Assembly (NCBI RefSeq): GCF_009498735.1
Contig: NZ_ML762427.1
Coordinates: 1 to 61,070 of the forward strand
Direction of reading: 5' to 3'
Source of the DNA: Gracilibacillus oryzae
GTDB lineage: Bacteria; Bacillota; Bacilli; Bacillales; Amphibacillaceae
Length of the DNA stretch: 61,070 nt
Under the pieces are notes generated by a model, which did no database searches, was not told the origin of the DNA, and saw only the letters and a list, made by a program, of their open reading frames with translations. Each line of letters starts with the position of its first letter. Position 1 is the first letter of the stretch. Shown in pieces: positions 17,617 through 26,154 of this stretch. A program made the position numbers and the translations under genes.

Positions 17617-18516
17617 GTGAAAAGTAAACGATTCTATCCATATCTAGCTATTATCATCGGAGTTATCTCAGTATCAACCTCTGCAATTTTTGTGAAAATA
17701 GCAGGAGATGCACCTGCTGCAATAATTGCTAACTATCGCTTACTTTTTGCAGCAGTAATCATCCTTCCATTTGTTTTGGTAAACAAGCAGGAATTAAGAC
17801 AGCTTCAGGTGCGTGAATGGACGATGACAATACTGGCAGGCATCAGTCTTGCCATTCATTTTATTGTTTGGTTTGAATCATTAAATTATACATCTGTGGC
17901 CAGTTCCGTCGTGTTGGTAACATTGCAGCCAATCTTCGCATTTATCGGAACATACTTATTTTTTAAAGAGAGATTTTCATCAGGAACAATCATCAGTATG
18001 CTCATCACTATTTTCGGCAGTATTATCATTGCCTGGGGAGATTTTCAGCTTGCTGGCAAAGCTCTTTATGGTGACATACTGGCATTAATCGGAGCATTGT
18101 TTATAACGATTTACTTCCTTTTAGGGCAACGTACACGCAACAAGATATCGATGACAGCCTACACCTGTATTGCCTATTTCAGTGGCAGTATCGTGCTTGT
18201 CGTTTACAACGTTATCGCTGGTAATTCTTTTGTTGCATACAGTGGTGATCAATGGCTTATTTTTGTCCTAATCGCTATTATTCCAACAATACTCGGGCTT
18301 AACTTGTTAAATTGGGCTTTGAAATGGGTCAGTGCTTCTGTTATTTCGATGGGGATTGTGTTTGAACCTATTGGTGCCGCCATCCTTGCTTATTTTATCC
18401 TTGGCGAACAGGTCTCCTCGTCACAATGGCTTGGTGGAATGATTATTATCTTCGGACTCTTGCTGTTTATTGCAAGCACAAGAAGAAAACGAAGAATGAA
18501 AGTAACAATAAAATAG
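17617..18516 (+). CDS. EamA/DMT superfamily transporter
   Basis: A 299-residue protein with ten predicted membrane helices and two EamA repeats (about 10-140 and 155-290), the drug/metabolite exporter fold. Substrate cannot be told from sequence. I prefer the GTG at 17617-17619 (VKSKRFYPY) because AGGTG lies five bases upstream; a TTG five codons earlier has no ribosome site. The C-terminus is very basic (STRRKRRMKVTIK). The gene stands alone, convergent with the esterase gene. Confidence 0.85.
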   Translation: MKSKRFYPYLAIIIGVISVSTSAIFVKIAGDAPAAIIANYRLLFAAVIILPFVLVNKQELRQLQVREWTMTILAGISLAIHFIVWFESLNYTSVASSVVLVTLQPIFAFIGTYLFFKERFSSGTIISMLITIFGSIIIAWGDFQLAGKALYGDILALIGALFITIYFLLGQRTRNKISMTAYTCIAYFSGSIVLVVYNVIAGNSFVAYSGDQWLIFVLIAIIPTILGLNLLNWALKWVSASVISMGIVFEPIGAAILAYFILGEQVSSSQWLGGMIIIFGLLLFIASTRRKRRMKVTIK

Positions 18517-18545
18517 TGTGAGACTTGGATCTTACAGACGATTAA

Positions 18546-18571
18546 AGCCTTAGCCATTTTCGGCTAAGGCT
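18546..18571. terminator. Shared hairpin terminator between EamA transporter and esterase
   Basis: AGCCTTAGCC (18546-18555) pairs perfectly with GGCTAAGGCT (18562-18571). It includes the last codons and the TAA (18550-18552) of the esterase gene and serves convergent transcripts. Confidence 0.75.
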
Positions 18572-19278
18572 GTTTCGTCAGGTGATTCGATTAGAAATTG
18601 ATATACAGCTTTAATGACAACATCTTTATCCTCCCCTAAGCAGATCAGATGCTTCGAATCATGAAAATAGATAATTTGGGCATCTACTGGAATCTCTTTA
18701 TCCAAATAGTGGACAGCCTTATAGGGAACCATACCGTCCTGTATCCCCTGAGCAATAAAAACGGGACAGGTGATCTCTTTTAAATATGGTTTGGTGAATT
18801 TCATACACTTTAAAAATTCCATTGTGGCACGGACAGGGACAGATCCGTACTTTGTCATATAATGCTGATACAGAGGATCTGATTTCAACTTTCTTTTCAG
18901 CGCTTTTTGACCAAAATTCAAAATATCCATTGTCATTCGAGGAATACTTATGTATCTGCGGGATGTAGACAGGAGAACCAATTTCGCACACCCATACTTT
19001 GCTGCCAGATAAGCTGAAATCATTCCACCCATTGAGAAACCAATAATATAAATGGTTTCATGTCGCTCCTGCAGGTCCTTGTACGCTTTTTCACACGCAT
19101 CAATCCAATCCTGATACGTGACTGCCGTTAAATCCAAGTCGCGACCAGATCCCAGACCATGACCTGGGAGGCTTGGTGTGACAATCTCCCATTCTGTTGC
19201 ACTCTCTAAATGTTCTGCTAACGGCAATACTTCATACGGACCGCCAGTAAAGCCATGAAGTACAAGACATCCAGACAT
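18550..19278 (-). CDS. Alpha/beta hydrolase, Est30-type carboxylesterase
   Basis: A 242-residue serine hydrolase similar to thermostable carboxylesterase Est30 of Geobacillus. The oxyanion-hole LHGFTGGPYEV is near the N-terminus, the nucleophile is in IIGFSMGGMISAY (about Ser92), the Asp is in IAQGIQDGMVP, and the His in FHDSKHLI. I chose the ATG at 19276-19278 (MSGCLVLHG), with GGGAGGAG five bases upstream. Natural substrate is unknown. Confidence 0.88.
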   Translation of the reverse strand: MSGCLVLHGFTGGPYEVLPLAEHLESATEWEIVTPSLPGHGLGSGRDLDLTAVTYQDWIDACEKAYKDLQERHETIYIIGFSMGGMISAYLAAKYGCAKLVLLSTSRRYISIPRMTMDILNFGQKALKRKLKSDPLYQHYMTKYGSVPVRATMEFLKCMKFTKPYLKEITCPVFIAQGIQDGMVPYKAVHYLDKEIPVDAQIIYFHDSKHLICLGEDKDVVIKAVYQFLIESPDETALAENG

Positions 19279-19377
19279 TTCATCTCCTCCCTCTCTTATC
19301 ATACTTTACCCTGTACCATTCGTATTTACGCCACAGAAATATCCTTGCCGGTTGAGACAAGGATCGATAGAGAATTA

Positions 19378-19698
19378 TTAAGCTTTGAATGATTTTACAA
19401 TATTGCTTACATTTTTAAACAGTGGAGAAACTTGCTGATAAGTAGCAGCTAATTGATTAACTGTCTGAAACACTTTATCAAAATCCATTTCACCATCTTT
19501 TGTCTGAAAATAACTTACAATAGAATTAGCTTGCTTGCCAAATGGCGGCAGTGTTTGCTGGTTTTGCTGATAATAAGGTGGTGGCAGATTTGGTTTCTGA
19601 TAATACTGAAATGGTGTCATTGGAACTTGATTCGGGTATGGCTGCTGCATTTCATGATAGGAATAAGGCTGCCTTGATTGGGCGTTCGCGCGATGCAC
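19378..19698 (-). CDS. YppG-like proline/glutamine-rich small protein
   Basis: A protein of about 106 residues. The first 60 are rich in Pro, Gln and Tyr (QPYPNQVPMTPFQYYQ). The C-terminal half (SIVSYFQTKDGEMDFDKVF, ending LFKNVSNIVKSF) resembles the YppG family of spore-former proteins. The start is unclear: GTG 19698 follows GGAGGGG by six bases, while ATG 19725 has no ribosome site. Function is unknown; YppG in B. subtilis has been linked to the spore coat, if I recall correctly. Confidence 0.6.
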   Translation of the reverse strand: MHRANAQSRQPYSYHEMQQPYPNQVPMTPFQYYQKPNLPPPYYQQNQQTLPPFGKQANSIVSYFQTKDGEMDFDKVFQTVNQLAATYQQVSPLFKNVSNIVKSFKA

Positions 19699-19771
19699 AT
19701 CAATCCCCTCCATTTCTTTACACATGTTTAGCTATTATAAGGCTATGCAAAGAAAGGAAAGATTGTGCTTG

Positions 19772-20008
19772 TTATAAGCCTAAAACCTGGTTTATTTGTT
19801 TTGTTTGAAAACCCTGCACCCATTTCCCGCGAACATTCATCACAGGAGTCATATATATATTTTCTTTTTGCATTTCTTCTAGATATTCTTTATTTTTTGA
19901 CGTATTTTTTGAGATATGTTTTACATTTTTCTCTTCAAGGAAATCAAGTAAATCATCACATTCTTTACAATCTTCACTAACATAAACATGTACTTCATGA
20001 TGCTTCAT
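19772..20008 (-). CDS. Glutaredoxin-like thiol-disulfide protein
   Basis: A 78-residue protein with the thioredoxin-fold signature VHVYVSEDCKECDDLLDFL. It has a CxxC pair (CKEC), a cis-Pro in MTPVM and a beta strand before a C-terminal helix, as in glutaredoxin/NrdH-like small proteins. Bacillaceae generally lack glutathione, so the partner is probably bacillithiol or thioredoxin reductase; this is inference. The gene is monocistronic. Confidence 0.8.
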   Translation of the reverse strand: MKHHEVHVYVSEDCKECDDLLDFLEEKNVKHISKNTSKNKEYLEEMQKENIYMTPVMNVRGKWVQGFQTKQINQVLGL

Positions 20009-20072
20009 AACGGTCCCTCCTAGCGGTAATTATACCTACTAAGATATACCCAAATTCACCGAGTAGTAAACA

Positions 20073-20543
20073 TTAATTTCTGTCTGATAATTTACTCGCA
20101 TACAAGCCTAGCTTTTTCAGTAAGTCTATTGCAGCTTCTTTTTCTTCCTGAGTTAATCCGGCAGTAATTGCTTCAATCTGTTTCCAATGATCAGGGAAGA
20201 TATCATTTAAAAGCTCTTCTCCTTCTTTCGTGATGGAAGCAAATGTGATTCTCCGGTCTTTTTCATATGGTGTTCTTTTGACATACCCTTTTTTTTCTAA
20301 TTTATCGACAACATATGTAATACTTCCGCTTGCTAATAGTATTTTATCGCCAATTTTTTGCAACGGTTGTTCCCCTTGGTGATATAATAATTCCAATACA
20401 CCAAAATCTGTCGTGTTAAGTCCATAGCTTCTAATATCATCTGCTACTTGATCAGATACGGCCCGGTAAGCTTTCGATAAAACAACAAATAACTTAAGCG
20501 AAGGGTCTTGTTTTTTCTTTGTGTATAATTCTCGATCGTCCAT
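20073..20543 (-). CDS. MarR family transcriptional regulator (MhqR/YkvE-like)
   Basis: A 156-residue MarR-type winged-helix repressor. The recognition helix and wing are in DKILLASGSITYVVDKLEKK and TPYEKDRRITFASITKEG. Sequence style resembles MhqR/YkvE regulators, which sense quinones or diamide. The ATG at 20543 (MDDRELYTK) is best spaced; a GTG six codons earlier is possible. A palindrome covering a strong promoter lies 30-60 bases upstream, pointing to autorepression. Confidence 0.85.
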   Translation of the reverse strand: MDDRELYTKKKQDPSLKLFVVLSKAYRAVSDQVADDIRSYGLNTTDFGVLELLYHQGEQPLQKIGDKILLASGSITYVVDKLEKKGYVKRTPYEKDRRITFASITKEGEELLNDIFPDHWKQIEAITAGLTQEEKEAAIDLLKKLGLYASKLSDRN

Positions 20544-20574
20544 CCCTTTCATCCTCTCCACACACTCTCTATTC

Positions 20575-20607
20575 CCGTATTATAGAAAAACTATAATACG
20601 GCGTCAA
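20575..20607 (-). promoter_or_regulatory. Promoter with palindromic operator for the MarR gene
   Basis: On the minus strand TTGACG (20602-20607), a 17-base spacer and TATAAT (20579-20584) form a near-consensus SigA promoter. A perfect 11-bp inverted repeat CCGTATTATAG / CTATAATACGG (20575-20585, 20591-20601, 5-base spacer) covers the spacer and the -10 box. This is a likely MarR operator. Confidence 0.85.
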
Positions 20608-20616
20608 TCAAAGTTT

Positions 20617-22020
20617 TTACAAATTTTTTCTTTTTACATGAAAAATTTTGTAAATGAATAAAAATACTACATATAATGATGCAAAAGGAGTGACAAAACT
20701 CGCCATAATCGCTAAATAACTTAAAGGACCAATCAGCCAGTTCCCGATTGGTGTAGTATACCATTTATGATTAATCTTATGAATCGAGATATCTAACTGA
20801 TGATTTAAGAGAATATAGGCTGTCACGGAAAAATGAATAAACTGTAACAGTGTCATTAGTTGCAACCCTTGATGGATCCATAACACTGCGCCAAGAATAA
20901 TGCCAAGTACAGTTAATACTGGATAGATCCAGTAAAGATATGCCCGCTTCATCACATCCATATTCCAGGGCAGACTGTGAATCAGTTTATCCTTCAGACC
21001 TTTATGAAAGTAACTTGCTGACATTTTGCTAAATGCAAATATGGCTAAAACTATGGATAACCCTTGAAGTATATCATTTTGAAAGCTTAAAACAACTAAA
21101 CAGAGTATGATAGTGACGACTGTCTGAACAAAATGTTGCTTTTCCTCCATTAAATTCTTCCGCCACAATTTTCTAAAAATCATTTTATCACGATGATATG
21201 GAAATGGTTTTCTCTCCTTTTCAGAACGGAAAAGCTGTTGTAATAATGGCTTCCTGACAGGTTTTATCTCCATTTCGCTCATGCGGTTGACAAAGAACAT
21301 ATTCCATACCTTTGTGTCATTTACATCAATCACACGCATCCAGTCTACCTTTGATAAACGTTTCCCCCAAAGCCATATATTACAAACAAGTAAAATTAAA
21401 ATTACACTAACTAAAAAGTACCATTGACTGGTAAACTGTGTGAACAAAAGGCGCAAAACAGTAATACTAGTTAACCCGGCAATAGATATGAGGATTTTTT
21501 TCTTCCCATTTACTTGATATAAGCACCACTGCGGTAAAATTAATAAAAGCACTGCAACCATAATAATACAAGCCCACTTAATAAGGAACAAGGTGGATAT
21601 TGGTGTAAGAATTAGTAAAGTAAAAAATAGTAATAAAAAGGAAATAAGCGCCTTTGCTATCGCTTCAATAAATGTATGGAACCATACATGCTGCTTAAGA
21701 TAAGGTAATGTAGTCATCTTATATTCAGCACTCGTAAATAAGATGCCAGGCGAATGAAACGACAGAATAATAGTACGGATAAATAATCCAAGAATAACAA
21801 TTGGCATAAATGGTTCTGCTGCAGCTTGCATCTTTTCAAACAATGGTTGAAATTGGATCAGCTGATCATAAATCATAAAAAAGGCCATAACGAGAAAGAA
21901 ACTAAGGTAGATTGCAATCGTCTTGTCCAGCGCTACACCGAATGCCAGTTTATAGAGTTTCTGCTTCTTTGTCCTTCGGCTTTTGCGAATAAACCGAATG
22001 AGCTCCCACGTTCGTTTCAT
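20617..22020 (-). CDS. ABC transporter permease, EcsB-like
   Basis: A 467-residue membrane protein with around ten hydrophobic helices and basic loops, resembling the EcsB/YthQ family of ABC permeases. It overlaps the preceding ATPase gene by four bases (ATGA), so the two form one transporter. EcsAB in B. subtilis affects secretion and intramembrane proteolysis by RasP; whether this pair is Ecs or its paralogue YthPQ I cannot tell. Confidence 0.75.
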   Translation of the reverse strand: MKRTWELIRFIRKSRRTKKQKLYKLAFGVALDKTIAIYLSFFLVMAFFMIYDQLIQFQPLFEKMQAAAEPFMPIVILGLFIRTIILSFHSPGILFTSAEYKMTTLPYLKQHVWFHTFIEAIAKALISFLLLFFTLLILTPISTLFLIKWACIIMVAVLLLILPQWCLYQVNGKKKILISIAGLTSITVLRLLFTQFTSQWYFLVSVILILLVCNIWLWGKRLSKVDWMRVIDVNDTKVWNMFFVNRMSEMEIKPVRKPLLQQLFRSEKERKPFPYHRDKMIFRKLWRKNLMEEKQHFVQTVVTIILCLVVLSFQNDILQGLSIVLAIFAFSKMSASYFHKGLKDKLIHSLPWNMDVMKRAYLYWIYPVLTVLGIILGAVLWIHQGLQLMTLLQFIHFSVTAYILLNHQLDISIHKINHKWYTTPIGNWLIGPLSYLAIMASFVTPFASLYVVFLFIYKIFHVKRKNL

Positions 22021-22709
22021 TCTGTCGACCTCCTGGTCAACTCCGCAAAATCCTTCATTATTCCTTTTTCCGTAATGACTCCTTTATGCAGCATAATATA
22101 ACTGTCCGCAAATTCCCCTACCCTGTCGAGCTGGTGGGAAGTGAGCAGGATACTCGTTCCATTCTTCGCTTTGTCTATGATTAATTGCTGGAGATCAGCA
22201 GCAGCATGAACATCCAGTCCCATAAACGGCTCATCAATCAACATTAAGGCAACATCAGGCAATAACGCACAAATAGTCTGAACTTTTTGCCTCATTCCTT
22301 TGGACAATGATTCAGGATATTCGTTTAGCTTATCTTCAATTTCGAATAATCTGGTTAAATGTTCCACCCTTTGGTTCAATTGCTGCTCTGACAGACCATA
22401 GCTTTGACCGTATAATTGAAAATGCTGCATTGCTGTCAGCTCTGATAATAGAAATGGCTCCTCCGGTATGTAAGCAATCTGTTTTTTATATGTTAAAAAT
22501 GAATCATCTTGATTAATTCCATTAATAGAGATGTTTCCCTGCTTTTTCTCTTGCCATCCCATTATCGTCTTCATAATGGTTGATTTACCAGCACCATTAT
22601 GTCCTATCAGTGCCACAATGTTCCCTTGTTCCAAAGAGAAATCTATATCTTGTAAAATCGTGTTTTTCCCTATTTCCACACGCACTCCCTCAAACTTCAA
22701 TGTCTCCAT
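22017..22709 (-). CDS. ABC transporter ATP-binding protein, EcsA-like
   Basis: A 230-residue ABC ATPase. It has Walker A GHNGAGKST, a signature SLSKGMRQKVQ, Walker B VALMLIDEPFMGLD, and a switch His in LLTSHQLD. Two adjacent ATG codons are possible; the second is seven bases from AAGGAGG. It is paired with the overlapping permease gene downstream. Confidence 0.88.
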   Translation of the reverse strand: METLKFEGVRVEIGKNTILQDIDFSLEQGNIVALIGHNGAGKSTIMKTIMGWQEKKQGNISINGINQDDSFLTYKKQIAYIPEEPFLLSELTAMQHFQLYGQSYGLSEQQLNQRVEHLTRLFEIEDKLNEYPESLSKGMRQKVQTICALLPDVALMLIDEPFMGLDVHAAADLQQLIIDKAKNGTSILLTSHQLDRVGEFADSYIMLHKGVITEKGIMKDFAELTRRSTE

Positions 22710-22863
22710 CATTTCCCCTCCTTCTTTTTATACGGAATAACCCGGTAAAAAGTTCCCATTGATTTAATTCAATACCGCTGCAGGTAAACTTGGGACAAAC
22801 AAATCATAAGGAAGACCAAGGCGAATTTGTCGATTAAACAGAGATTAATCCCCTGGAAAACCA

Positions 22864-22910
22864 ATAAAAAAAACGAGTATAAAATCTTTGTGCGCGATTT
22901 TATACTCGTT
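22864..22910 (-). terminator. Rho-independent terminator of the thioredoxin-like gene
   Basis: A perfect 15-bp stem: AACGAGTATAAAATC (22872-22886) with GATTTTATACTCGTT (22896-22910), followed on the minus strand by at least eight T. Confidence 0.93.
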
Positions 22911-22915
22911 CGAAA

Positions 22916-23245
22916 TTAGCTTAATTCCTGCTTTAGGAATTCCAGTACGTCATCTGGCGTTTTGGTGTAGGCACTGTGGCGGTGGGCAGTTTTTTCACCA
23001 TTTTGGAAAATTAACAGACTCGGGATACCCATTACATCATATTTCTGTGCCAGACCTTCCACTTCGTCACTATTTACTTCATACCAATCATAGTTGTTGT
23101 ATTGCTCCATGATCTCGCCAATAAACATATCCATTCGTTTACAATCTGGACACCAGTCAGCATAGAACTTAATAATAACAGGCTGATCTGATTGAATAAT
23201 CTGATTAAATTGATCTATTGTTTTGATTGCTTTGATTGCTTCCAT
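22916..23245 (-). CDS. Thioredoxin family protein (YtpP-like)
   Basis: A 109-residue thioredoxin-fold protein with active site YADWCPDCKRMD and a cis-Pro in MGIPSLLIF. The CPDC site differs from the CGPC of TrxA and is seen in YtpP/YdbP-like proteins, which may work with bacillithiol. It has its own terminator. Confidence 0.85.
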   Translation of the reverse strand: MEAIKAIKTIDQFNQIIQSDQPVIIKFYADWCPDCKRMDMFIGEIMEQYNNYDWYEVNSDEVEGLAQKYDVMGIPSLLIFQNGEKTAHRHSAYTKTPDDVLEFLKQELS

Positions 23246-23314
23246 TTGTCTACCCCTTTATATTATTATGATCAAAATCTAACACGCTTCTCTGGACTTA
23301 GCAATTTATTTGTT

Positions 23315-24127
23315 TTATTTGTATTCTACTTTACCAAGTAAGTATGCAAACAATAATCCACCGGCAAATGTAAGAATACTGACAACTGTCTCCATCACAT
23401 CAACTGGCCAGCCAGGAAAAATAACAAAAACAGATCCAATTACCATGCCAATAACAAAGGCATAAGTAACGTATGGGAAATTTTCCAGAAAATAATGAAT
23501 CAGCTTACTCATTATTAGAATACCTAGTAATATCCCGATGCCGACTACTAAAATAACAACAATATTTAAATTCTTAATAGAACTGATGATCGTTGTATAA
23601 GAGCCAATTACTAAAAGCAGAAAAGAGCCGCTGATCCCTGGTAAAATCATTGCCGCACTTGCTATGAATCCTGAACCGAATAACCATAAATAAGTAGCAG
23701 AGGTGAATTCCGTTACAGGTTCTGGTTCACCTGTTTGAAAAAAAACCATAGAACCAACAATTGCGATCCCAATCAAAATAAACACATAATGATTGACCTT
23801 GAAATTTTTCTTTGCATTCGATTGATTGAACAAGAATGGCAGCACACCGATAATTAATCCCAGAAATGCAAATTGAGTTGGTCTGGGATAATGCTCAAAT
23901 AACCATTCAATCAAACCAGCCAGAATAAAAATGGCTGATAACACACCAATTCCTAATGGGATTAAAAACAGTAAATGCTTTTTAAAATCTTTGCTGAACA
24001 GTCCATTTATTGCCTCTATTAATCTGTCATATATACCTAGTACAACCGCTATTGTTCCGCCACTCACACCTGGTACAACGTCACTTGCTCCCATCAGTAA
24101 GCCGCGATAGATATTTTTCCATTCCAT
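23315..24127 (-). CDS. popT: DUF368 / PopT undecaprenyl-phosphate transporter
   Basis: A 270-residue polytopic protein of the DUF368 family. It has the signature GASDVVPGVSGGTIAVVLGI at the N-terminus and a related repeat ASAAMILPGISGSFLLLVIG in the middle. DUF368 proteins (PopT) have been shown to return the C55-P lipid carrier to the inner leaflet for cell-wall synthesis, alongside DedA-type UptA. It is separated by about 16 bases from the CapA-like gene upstream, so the two are probably cotranscribed. Confidence 0.85.
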   Translation of the reverse strand: MEWKNIYRGLLMGASDVVPGVSGGTIAVVLGIYDRLIEAINGLFSKDFKKHLLFLIPLGIGVLSAIFILAGLIEWLFEHYPRPTQFAFLGLIIGVLPFLFNQSNAKKNFKVNHYVFILIGIAIVGSMVFFQTGEPEPVTEFTSATYLWLFGSGFIASAAMILPGISGSFLLLVIGSYTTIISSIKNLNIVVILVVGIGILLGILIMSKLIHYFLENFPYVTYAFVIGMVIGSVFVIFPGWPVDVMETVVSILTFAGGLLFAYLLGKVEYK

Positions 24128-24143
24128 AAAGTAACATTCTCCT

Positions 24144-25319
24144 CTATTTTTTTATTATTTCTAACTCTGGTAACCATTGCTTCATGTGATTGTCTATTTC
24201 GATAAAGTGTTCGTCACTATCAGGTAATTGTTTGTCTGTCACTTCACTTAGCGGCATTATGGAAAAATTGGTCATTCTTCCATCTTCCAGATCATAATCA
24301 ACAAAGGTTGGGAGAAAGGATGGGCTATGCACCTGAATGGTCTCCTTACCTTGATGAATCTCTTTTTCTACCGCAAATTGAAAGATCCCGCCAATTCTGC
24401 GATACAGCTTATCTTGTCCTGATAAGAAGTTTCCTAACGAATAGGCAACTAATGTGCGATCACCATTCTCCCCTTCCACCCATTCCATTGGCTGCAGGAC
24501 ATGTGGATGATGTCCAATCACAACATCAACACCCAGATCTGCAGCAAATTGCGCTAATTGTTTTTGTGTCTGATTTGGATATCTTTCATATTCCTCACCA
24601 AAATGATAACTTACTACCGTTACATCTGCTTTTTTCTGCGCTATTTCTATATCTTTCTTTATTTGGTTCCGATCAATTAGGTTGACTAAATAATCCTTGC
24701 CTTCAGGTACCGCAATTCCATTCGTTCCATAAGTATAACTTAAAAACGCAACAGAAATCTGTTCCTCTGTTTCAATCACACGTATTCTCTCTTGATCATT
24801 CTTATTTTTAAAACTGCCCGTATATTCCATCCCGATTTTTTCGTAATACTGGATGCTATTATTTATAGCAATTTCGCCACGATCCAATGTATGATTGTTC
24901 GCCATTGTAACAAGATCTACCCCTATTTCCTGGAGATTGGCTGCTAATTCGAAAGGGCTGTTAAATCTCGGATAACTTGATAAACCTATATCCGTTCCTC
25001 CTGTTATGGTTTCCTGATTCGCTATTGTTATGGCTGGCTCCTTTAAATATTTTTGCACATTTTCAAACATTGGCAGAAAATTATATCCAGCCTCGGTTTT
25101 TGCTGTGTTGTAGACTCGGTCATGAATCAGCAAGTCCCCTATCGCTGCAATCTGGATTGTCTTCGTCTCTGGCCTTAGTGACTTTGTAAATGTGTGATCT
25201 GTTTCTTTCTCTGCCAGCACAAACGACTTTTTATCATGTTCCATTCCCCTTAAATTCTCGCTAGAACAACCAATAATAAATATTAACAATAAGCAACTAA
25301 TCAACTGTAGGAGACGCAC
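24144..25319 (-). CDS. CapA family lipoprotein (metallophosphatase-like)
   Basis: A 391-residue secreted protein. The signal peptide MRLLQLISCLLLIFIIGC carries a lipobox (IIGC, Cys18). The CapA/PgsA-type calcineurin-like domain has AIGDLLIHDR (about 58), NQETI, MANNHTLDRG, VSYHFGEEYERYP and VIGHHPHVLQ. CapA proteins act in poly-gamma-glutamate synthesis; without pgsBC nearby this paralogue's role is open. It lies next to popT, suggesting cell-envelope work. Confidence 0.85.
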   Translation of the reverse strand: MRLLQLISCLLLIFIIGCSSENLRGMEHDKKSFVLAEKETDHTFTKSLRPETKTIQIAAIGDLLIHDRVYNTAKTEAGYNFLPMFENVQKYLKEPAITIANQETITGGTDIGLSSYPRFNSPFELAANLQEIGVDLVTMANNHTLDRGEIAINNSIQYYEKIGMEYTGSFKNKNDQERIRVIETEEQISVAFLSYTYGTNGIAVPEGKDYLVNLIDRNQIKKDIEIAQKKADVTVVSYHFGEEYERYPNQTQKQLAQFAADLGVDVVIGHHPHVLQPMEWVEGENGDRTLVAYSLGNFLSGQDKLYRRIGGIFQFAVEKEIHQGKETIQVHSPSFLPTFVDYDLEDGRMTNFSIMPLSEVTDKQLPDSDEHFIEIDNHMKQWLPELEIIKK

Positions 25320-25461
25320 CGTTGTCCTGCCCTTCTCTATTTAATTTGCAAAAACCTATTTTATTTTATCATAACTGCATTATTTTTTTTCAAAAAAGAT
25401 GAAGTAGTTTTCTTATTTATATCGTCATTAGTAATAGAGAGAAATGATGAGGAGGAAGAAA

Positions 25462-26154
25462 ATGATTGAAGTAAAAGGATTAAATCAGACTTTTATGCTT
25501 GGCAAAAAGCACAATCAGACAAAATTACAAGTACTAAAAGATGTCTCGTTCACTGTAGAGAAGGGAGATATCATGGCAATCACCGGACGAAGTGGTTCAG
25601 GAAAATCGACATTATTAAACTTAATTGGCGGGTTTATGAAGCCATCAGGCGGGCAGATTTTCATTAATAACCAGAATGTGAGTGAGTTCAATGAAGGGGA
25701 ATTTTCTGATTTTCGCTTACAGCATATTGGCTTTATCTTTCAAAACTTTCAGCTGATCACCAGTATGACAGCATATGAGAATGTTGAACTTCCGCTTGTC
25801 CTCAAAGGGGTTCCCGAAACACAAAGAAATGAACTGGTAATAAACACGTTGGCAAAAGTAGGGTTAGCCGATTATCAAAACCATTATCCTAGTGAACTAT
25901 CTGGCGGACAGCAGCAGAGGGTGAGTATTGCCCGCGCATTAATTATTGAACCACCCATTATTTTAGCTGATGAACCAACTGGAAGCTTAGACAGTGAAAC
26001 AGAACAGGATGTCTTAGCATTTATTCAACAGCTTAATCGTGATTATGGGATTACATTTTTAATTATCACACATGATGAAGAAGTCGCTCAAATCGGAAAT
26101 AAACAAATCCATTTACATGATGGGAAAATAGTGAAAGAGGAGCTTGCACGATGA
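25462..26154 (+). CDS. ABC transporter ATP-binding protein (MacB/LolD type)
   Basis: A 230-residue ATPase. It has Walker [14 protein letters not shown]-loop FQNFQLI, signature [15 protein letters not shown], Walker [15 protein letters not shown] and His switch ITHDEE. The ATG at 25462 follows GGAGG by seven bases. Its stop overlaps the start of the FtsX-type permease gene by four bases, so the two form one transporter. Confidence 0.92.
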   Translation: MIEVKGLNQTFMLGKKHNQTKLQVLKDVSFTVEKGDIMAITGRSGSGKSTLLNLIGGFMKPSGGQIFINNQNVSEFNEGEFSDFRLQHIGFIFQNFQLITSMTAYENVELPLVLKGVPETQRNELVINTLAKVGLADYQNHYPSELSGGQQQRVSIARALIIEPPIILADEPTGSLDSETEQDVLAFIQQLNRDYGITFLIITHDEEVAQIGNKQIHLHDGKIVKEELAR

